From the NCBI RefSeq assembly GCF_921293095.1, contig NC_060246.1, positions 111,332,941 to 111,396,940 of the forward strand: DNA of 64,000 bases. The letters run 5' to 3'. The position numbers were made by a program, and so were the translations under genes. The DNA comes from Ischnura elegans. Lineage: Eukaryota > Arthropoda > Insecta > Odonata > Coenagrionidae. Below are positions 51,401-60,400 of the stretch, one piece after another (position 1 is the stretch's first letter; every line of letters begins with the position of its first letter). The notes beneath the pieces are model-generated. The model was given only the letters and a program-made list of their open reading frames with translations, had not been told where the DNA came from and ran no database searches.

Positions 51401-54400
51401 CCACAAGTCTGCGGCTTACCCGGTACGAGTTGATGAGCTGGGACACCAATGACATCAGTGACTCATGAAAAGGGGGCAGCGGCATTACAGGTTTTTATTT
51501 TTTTAATTTAAAAATAGGAGAGATTGGCTGAGCGAGGACGGCTTTTATCGCCGTAACTTAACTATCCCTTTCATCTATCTACGAAAAATGGTAGGATTTT
51601 TCTTCCTCATAGGAACATATTTCTTTTTTATAGAAACATTAAATTATGGTTTCGCTGGTAGTAGGACCCGCCCGCCTCTGTGACGGTGCGGGATTCCCCT
51701 TCCCTTCCAACCCTGTCCTATCCCAGGAGGCGTCATCGGGCTCCTATCGTGGCGGTGCCTCCCTCTTTTTTCCCGCCTTGTCCTCCCCCTTCTGCGGTGC
51801 AGAGGTGATAAGCTTATAGCATCAGACTTCGACCCGGAAGTGTAACCCCACGAGCCCGCCCTAGGGCTTCGTATCCATTTTCATATCCATCCACTTCGTA
51901 TCCCTTTCATCTACCAAATTCTTTTTGCAAATAGGGTGGTTTCCTATTATTTTTTATTGCCTAAATCGAAATATTATTAGTCCTGGAGCACGTATTTCAG
52001 GCTTTTAGATTTTTAAATGACGATATCTATTTTTCGCGATTAAATGAAAAGTGAAAATTTTCAAGCGCCCGAAAACGCGACGGCTAAGTATGAATGATGG
52101 GAAAACTCCGTGTGACGTCGTTCTGGTTCCCACTGCCGCTAGTGAGATGACCTGGGGGCAAGGCTTTGAGCGCTAATACGACGCAGGATGCTAGCAGGTA
52201 GCGCTTGGCTTAAATAAGGATTATTAATACCTTATCAAACGAAGAAAACTCTCCGACCTTAGGCAGTTTTAATAGGTGATTATTAAGACATGTTTCCCTG
52301 AGCTCTGTGCCTCATGCATGCATTGGTAATCTCAGACGATGTAAAACTCTTATCTACTCTTATAGAAACTAGGTCCCTGTGACGTCACGTGGAGTGGCAT
52401 CGCATGGGCGCCAATCTGGCCTTTTTCAAATGAGGATAAAAATGACCATTGCCATTCGTCTAAACTGGTATGTCTAAAACCAAACAATTTGTATATTATG
52501 AATACGCTAATGGTGGGTAATGAATCGCAATCAATGCCTTTCGTTTTCTTTAATGAAGGAAACCACCCTATTGCAAATGCCCAATCTGGATGAACAATCC
52601 CGTGCGGGCAGGGCTGTCACTTCTGAGGCGTCCCCTGATGGCTGGGTGTACCTGCAACTGTCCGTCTGCGTCTTCGAGGCCTGTCCATGGGTCTGGTGGG
52701 TGCCGGCGGTGCGTGGTGGGGCAAGGGCTGGCGGTGGCCGCCTGGAACCGCCCGAGGGCCGCCCTGCCCTCCGGATCCGCCGAGTGGATGAAGACGATCC
52801 GTGGCGGAGTGGAGCGCCACTGCAGGCGACACAGAAGCCTCACCCACACGTCTGCCTGATGGGAGTTTGGCGGCACGACGCGCAGGAACGATGGGAAGAC
52901 TCCCTGATGACAAGGAAAGACATTAAACGTGATTTTTGTGGTGTCTGGCTCTCAGAGAACGCATTCAATAGCACGCACGAGAGCAAGATCTCACACATCT
53001 GCATACTACCAACGCCACTTAAAGTAAACTTGTACTTACTACCACATTTACTTTAGGTGGCGTTGATACTACTTTCCTTACCACGCCTCAATAGGCGTGT
53101 GACGGAGGTGTTAGGACATCAGCCGCTTACAAATAAAAAGGAAATGCTCTAACGAAGCTCCGCCCAACATTTATTAAAGTAAGTTATTGTTCGAGGGGAA
53201 AACCAATTTTCAACCTTACCGTCAGGCTAAATATCGTTCTTAATTTATCATATCTGTCGGACCTAAAAATATGATGGGATGTTCTCTCTGTCGCCCTGAA
53301 AGATGTCTTTTCTCAATTGCTCGAGCAATCTAAGCCTAGCGCCCAGCCTCCGAGTCCTACGTGATCCTGCACCCACCAACCTCCCCTTCGTTCCGATGGA
53401 GAAACTCATTGGGTGACGATTTACGATTCGGTTTGACTGTTTTATTGCAAAATATGCCATGTTGTGATTATAAAATATTGTAATTTTTGGTTTATTTATG
53501 AGATTTATGGATTAGCTTTGACGATTGAAATTAATGTTTAAACTTAAAATTTCATAGGTAGCACCAGCTATGCGGTAGGTGAATCATTTATAATCATGGA
53601 AACGAACATTCAAATCTCCCGAAAATAAACCACATCACGCGGTACATGTCCCTCTTGTATTCATGTCCTCTGAGGTGTGACCTGGAGCGTTTCGCTTGTC
53701 ATCGAAAGCTAGCGGATGCAATAGAGCTTGGTTGAAACAGGTCAGGGTAGTCAGGGACGTGCTTTGAAATAGGCTAGGAAAATACTAGGCTATCTCATCC
53801 ATTGCGTCAGGTAAATTCTATGTCATGACCATCATAGAATCAAAATAACCACCGAAATAATGGCTGCCTGAGGGATTTCTTCAATGATACAGAGATGTAA
53901 ATTTACCTATGGGAATGTATTGAGTAATCCCATAGATAATCATTTTAATAGTTCTTATTTCCTACTATAATACTGCGATTTGTATGTATTTCCCGGATAA
54001 AATTGAATTGCATTTAAAATAGATTGTTATTGACTGAGTGAAGCGAAAATGTTATGTAATGATCAAAAGAAAAATGCCAGAAAGTCAGGGGGAATGAAGA
54101 TATTTGCCAGGGAAAAGCTAGGGAATATAGAGGGAATTTGATTTCGTACGTCTTGTAAAAAAACCTTACAGTGTTTATAGTGTGTGGTCCACGGCGTTGT
54201 ACGTTCGCCTGATGATCAAAGGATACTGGGGGTTCAAATCGGAATGAACCCTGTGGAAACCCTGTGAGAAACATGTTGCGAAGTGGCCCAGGGAAATCAT
54301 CTGGTTAAGTGACATAATAGTAACTTCGTCTACAGTGAGCTCTCTTCTTTCTAGTCCAACCAACCTTCAGATTCAGAAGTACTGAGTGCGAAAAAACGAC

Positions 54401-57400
54401 TATGTAAGTTCACTTATACATACCCATTCGTTTTTAGCATAATTAGAACTAGAATGTATAAATCAGTGAAGAAATTGTATTTAAACCAATTTTTTCAAAC
54501 CCACCGTCGTATAATATTTTATCTGCAACGTCTTCGTAATTTGTACTCAATTATCATGTAAATATTTTTCATGACTTCCCAAATCTGAGAAAAAATGGCA
54601 GAAATAATAAAAATTAGTGCGGCGTGAGATTTGGCGCTTATCCTGAAGAATATGCAATCACATACTATGGGGTAATGCAATTTGCATAAGTTTTCAGGTG
54701 TATGTAAGTTTCTTTCTTGGATTTCTTTCCTGCGGTAACCGTACGGCGCGGATGTGTTGTAATGTATAATGTTTGTGATTAATATTAGCGATTTCACATA
54801 TTATGATATCTTTACGAAACCATGGCATTTGTTGAACGAATGAGAGGCAATAAGGAAAAATATTTTCTCCACACGCCGGAAGTTAGTCCTTTATGGAGTA
54901 ATTTGTATTTTATTTTGTATTGTCGTCTTTTTTAAATTTTAGAGCTATATGCATTTGTTTGCCATGGATTATGAATTATTGCATAAACAAGTGACGTGGT
55001 TTACAGTCGCGCGCTTGGTTGCAAACTTCCTAACACCGAAGTGAGAAATTTGCTGCCAAACAATTATTCTATCTGACCGAGAAGCGAACCATTATAAATT
55101 GAATGGATGAGGCAGATACTTTGTGGAGATCCATTGTTAGATACGAAGTGAAACACTTTGCCCTTTCCACATAAAAATGTATTAAACTTACTTCGACATG
55201 TTTCGCTGCACTGCAGCATTATCAAGACTAAACCAAGAAATTAACCATACCGATAGAAATACAAAATTACAAACTCTCAAACAAATGAGAAGGTGGGGGT
55301 GGAAATTCTAATTTGTTTGGGAGTGTGTAATTTTGTTTTTACGAGCGTGATGCGCCCGCTCCCAGCGGGCTTCCCCCGCTCTTTTCAATGCAGGTCCATA
55401 GAGGGATAGACGCGTTTCTAATTTTAAAATGTAGAAAAAAAGGCAGGGTCTTATGTACAAATTTAATTGGAATGTTCATGTACAAATTGAGGTCAGAGGA
55501 CCTCTTTAAACACAACATTGGAAGTAATTACGCTATCCTCTGTTAATACTTGTTTAGCGTTTTCCTTAATATTTACAAAAATATTTTGAAATGATCTTAC
55601 CCTAGAGAATGATACATAAAGTTGGCCATGAGAGAATACAGGGTCAGGCAGGAATAAGCCAGCTCTTTGCAAAGTCTGACCCTGAGCCTTGTTAATAGTC
55701 ATCGCATAGGAAACCTTAATGGGAAATTGTCTGCGAGTCAAATTAAAAGGCATGGTGGGATCCAACGGCGTTAACTGTATTCTTGGGATGAGGACAATCT
55801 TGCCGGAATCGATTATTATTTTTTATCGATTATTATTATTTTTTAAACCAATTTTAGGAAACAATAGCAATATTTCGGTAGTAAGATATGCCGTCGCATT
55901 TTCTCTGATAAATTCTGTGCATTTTGGTACCTCATTTGTAGAGTTTGGTTGCGTATAAGTTGAGAAAAAGGTATCTATACAGTAGAAATAATATAGAGGA
56001 TATTGGTACAGTTGATTTCTTGGTTTAGTCTTGATGCAGTGCAGCGAAACATGTCGACAGTAGTTAAATAAATTTTTATGTGGAAAGTGCAAAGTGTTTC
56101 ACTTCATTTCTCCGAACCATTAAACAAATTTAAATCAGGAAATCCGTGTTCGAGTCTCGAACAAGTCAAAAAATTATAGTATAGTTTATTCCTTTGTTCC
56201 TTATGCTATGGTTTTATCAATCTTCAACCACACGGTCGTTCGTTGCCCTGCGACCAACTCAGAGCGCTGAGCTTCAGCGAAACGTGACTGTTTCTTTCCC
56301 ATACACGTGTTCGCCAACGTTGGACGCCATTGGTCGATCAGCATTTCAGCGCGTGGACCATTGCAACAATCGACTAACGTGGACTGGCCACCATGCTGGA
56401 CAAGATGTGTTACCTCGTCAATGTCTGGACTCTCGGCTTTTCCCAGAATAGGATGCGATGATTCCTTTAAAATTCTTTCAAGATGGCAGCGGAGATATGT
56501 TCTACACGAAAAATTTAATCGTCATTCAAAGGTATTGGTGAGGGATGAGAGGCGAAAATCGCGAAGAATCTATGAAGGCGCGAGAAGCCGTAACTTGTGA
56601 TTTCTGGGCGACCCTTTAGGGTGTTTGTTGCGTGGGAAGCTCACCTTGTCGGAGAGGGCCGATTGCCGTGAGGAGATGCCGATGATAGGAAGACGGGCGC
56701 CGAACGCGTAGGCGATGGCCGTAGGAGACACGAGATCGGATCCCGATTCGGACATGACGATGGCGCAAACCTGCAGGAGAGAAAAGGAACTATGTACTCA
56801 GTTGGAGACCATTGCCAGTGTCAGTAACACTTCCGAACCTCAAATAATATCAGTTGCCATGGACGAAATTCCCATATACCGGAGCAGTGGTGTAACTAGG
56901 AATATGCTTTGGGGGGGAGGGCCGACTCACCCACTAACCCCCCTTTTAGGAAAATTTTGGAAAAATGACGTGCCTGCAAAGACATTTTACATAATTTTAG
57001 CACTTAAAATTTGGGTTCCATTAAGAGGTTACGTTAAAATTTACTATAAGTCAAAACTAGACAACAGTTTTGAATATTATTTTTATTTCTCTGAGGCTTT
57101 GGGGGGATCTATCCCCCTCATACCCCCAATAGTTACGCCACTGTACCGGAGGTTGAACCGCGGACAGTTAGTTTTTCTGGGGATTTTTTTATCCCATGGC
57201 AACTAATATTAACAATAACCATACCATCAAATGGGAAGACACGAAAGTGATCTGCGAATCCCGAGATTTTTGGGACTGGGTGGTGAAAGAATCTATTGAG
57301 TTCCGCCTGACAAAAAAGAAGGTTTTAACCGATGCCAATGGTTTCACCTCAGCCAATAATGGAACACAATCATCAGGCACATCCACCAATCACCTCCGAC

Positions 57401-60400
57401 TCGACCCCTGGGCAATCTTTTATAAGCCCGGTTTTTCGGTGCCTGCGTTGGACTGCGTGTTTTTTTATTTGTTTAGTGCATGTGTTTTATTTTTTTTATT
57501 AATTCATTTCTTTTATTAGTTCAACACTGATTTCATATTCACCGAGTTGGAATTTTCCACATTTACCGCCAATCGCGGGTTTAGCGTTGGTTGGGGGTTC
57601 ACCCTTGGTGTGGAGCTCATCACAGGTAGTGGCTTCTTTGAAGCCCATATACACTTGGGTCGCCATCTTTGGTGGACCGAAAGGCCCTTGCATCTATCAC
57701 CATGAACCTTTTGTAAATTGCCAAAGGAATAAAGGGAACTGATTAGTGTATTGATCTGCGGTGGGCCCTGCATTCCTGCAAGCTAGAGGATCGTGGTTTG
57801 CTTCCTGCTCCAGGAGAATTTTTCCCTTGGCAATAATTGTGTATTCACACAGCGGAGTTGAAATATTCCACAACCTCATTATTCTCCACGTTAAACGCGT
57901 ATATCAATTTATTTCATACATGACGTGCTTACTCGTAATCCAGGATAATATGTTATTTCGTCAAAAGGATAAGTTTCTCTTTTAGTGAACAACATATGGT
58001 CTTATTGGGCGTGGGAATTTTTACTAATTTTAAAATGAATTTCTTTACTGTTCACGTGGCAGAGTTGGAATATATTATAAGTTAAGTCGTATAAAACTGT
58101 ATACCAAAAAATAAGCCGTGTTGATAATTTGATTTTGGCCTCCGACTCGGAGCCTCTTGAGTTCCCAGCTTCAATGATATATTGTCATTGCCCTTAATAT
58201 TTTAATTTAGCAATTACATTTGTGCCAGAACTAAACAGAAGATTTTGGTGAAATATCTGTGTGCATGACCTACTTTTTGAGTTGACTAATACCGTTATGG
58301 TGAAATGAGTTAGACATAAATGCTATGAAAAAGGAGAAATTATTTTTTTAAATATTCATTTAAATATGACCATGAGGAACTCCAGGATAGAAAATAGTCG
58401 TTTTAATTCTGAATGTGATTCACTTCGCTTCGGTAAGAAATTATGTCGTTCCCAGGAAGCGTTGGAGACTCGGGGACTACCAGCCAAGCTTAGCTTGTCT
58501 GAAAAATTACGAAGAGATATCCTAGAGAGTGATGCACTGAACAATACTTTATCTCTAGGGGCTAGAGAAAAGATTGAAAAACAAGAGGGATACTTTGCCG
58601 AACATACCGGTACACGTTGTTCCTTCAAGGAATGAGGGATTTCAATAATAATTAGATGGGCCATAGTCTAATCACACTAACAACACAGCTTATCTTTTTT
58701 AGTATACTGGTTTATATTATTTATTTATAAGACCGATGTCCTAAAAACTCCAAAATCGTTAATAAGTTTCAGATTCCCTGGTCAAAAACGTCATTTCATA
58801 ATGTTGTACACGTTTTTTCGATTTCAGTCCAATGTGCGCCGCCGCGATGGGAGTCCGGCTCAGTGCGGAAGGATAAGGATGGAAGATTCCCTCGTCGTCA
58901 TTTGAGCAACGCGATCTACCACTAGGGAAGTCGAATTTACTCTTCTCAGAGAAATGTTAGAGTATGCAATAAAGAGTATGATCCACAGATTTTTCTATGG
59001 GTGGGCCTTTTTCGCAATGCGGTCCCAATAGCGTTGTGAGCGGCAGATACTGTTTGCAGCAGTCCATTTAATCGCATGGTTTTCGTTGATGCTCTGTTCC
59101 GCCGCTGCCGACTTCACATTTTACCTATTATGAGAACTCACCTCGTGTTGAGAGATTAGCTGGTTGGAGACTGCGAGGAGGGTTGCGAGGGGTTTGGCGT
59201 CCATGAGGGTGGCGGTCGACCGGAAGGATACGCCGGCAGTCGGTGGAAGACCCTGCGGGGGGGAGACCACGATTCTCATTAAAACGGCGCTCTGGAATGG
59301 TCGTATTTTGTCTTTTTATTTGGTGACGCTCTACTCCTTAAAAACTGTGGCCACCATATTGAAAATTTTCAAAGAACATCAAGTTGACCTTCGTCAACAT
59401 TTGCTTGTTCATCGAATGCAAAAAATTTGTATGAGAAAAAATATTGATGGAATATTTCCAAATTTTGACACCGGCAACGGTTGAAAAGGATATAATTATT
59501 ATGCATTGGAAATTCCAACATGCTGGCATAGGTTTAAAGCGAATAATACATTACCGAAGAAGACCGGTCGAGCGCTTGGAATGCGTTCTCTTAAGTAGGA
59601 CTCCGAACAAAGAGCTAAGTTTAACAAAAAAACTATTAGCTTTAATTTAATGGAGGCGTCTCAATACCAGCTAATGTACATTAATTCTCTCTATTCTCTA
59701 TGTGAAGCGACTTGTTTAAGCTTCGTGGCTGTCTTATTTTTTGTGCTTTTCATTCAATATATCGTTCCTCTGTTTTTATATTGCCTCCTGAGATATAATG
59801 AGGATCAAGTAATCGATATTTTAATACTATACCCACAATATTTACCACGAGTTCTGCCAATATAGGTAACAATTTCTTCCCCTATGTGATGCTAAGAAGG
59901 CTATTTAGAAGGTGGTCCTAATGTGCCCCGTAGAAACATAATTCATGGAGCTTGGTTGGTCTCTTGACATCCAGCGCGCTCGTAACCCGATATAAATGTC
60001 GAGCAATATCACATCACTAACGATTTAAGGAAATATACCATTATTGGGTTCATAATGATGAATTCAGGATAAAGAATACGGACTAAATGACGATTTCGTC
60101 GGCTGCGCGGAGCGAACAATAGCAATTTTACCCTTGTATCGATAGTGGACATTGTAATAATTGTAATGGCATTTGACTTCGGATGACTATTAAAGTAACC
60201 CTTGGTTACGAGATGTGAGAAAAGTAAGATATCTCGATCATTTTTGTTGCTGCACATTAAATGCGATGCATCCGTAAGGTCACCTGAAAAATTCCTTTAA
60301 ATATAGCTTTTATGCGCATAGTAAAATTATTATTATTTACTACCATAAATAATGCATACCATCAGTTAACGCCAAAAGTTGAGAGCTTTGATTTTATACA

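Noticed and set aside
51269-52110. Second TTAA-flanked (piggyBac-like) element starting ttaaccctttcgcg
   Set aside because: I could not find a matching inverted end or a transposase fragment.
52520-53056. 178-codon plus-strand frame opposite exon 4
   Set aside because: It is the shadow of the GC-rich exon 4 on the other strand. The minus-strand reading matches GluN1.
54178-54245. Functional tRNA gene
   Set aside because: A and B boxes are present, but acceptor and anticodon stems do not pair properly, so it is treated as a SINE-like head.
58356-58664. Overlapping open frames on both strands around 58366-58635
   Set aside because: Neither strand matches a known family, and neither fits the receptor's phase or sequence between exons 2 and 3.
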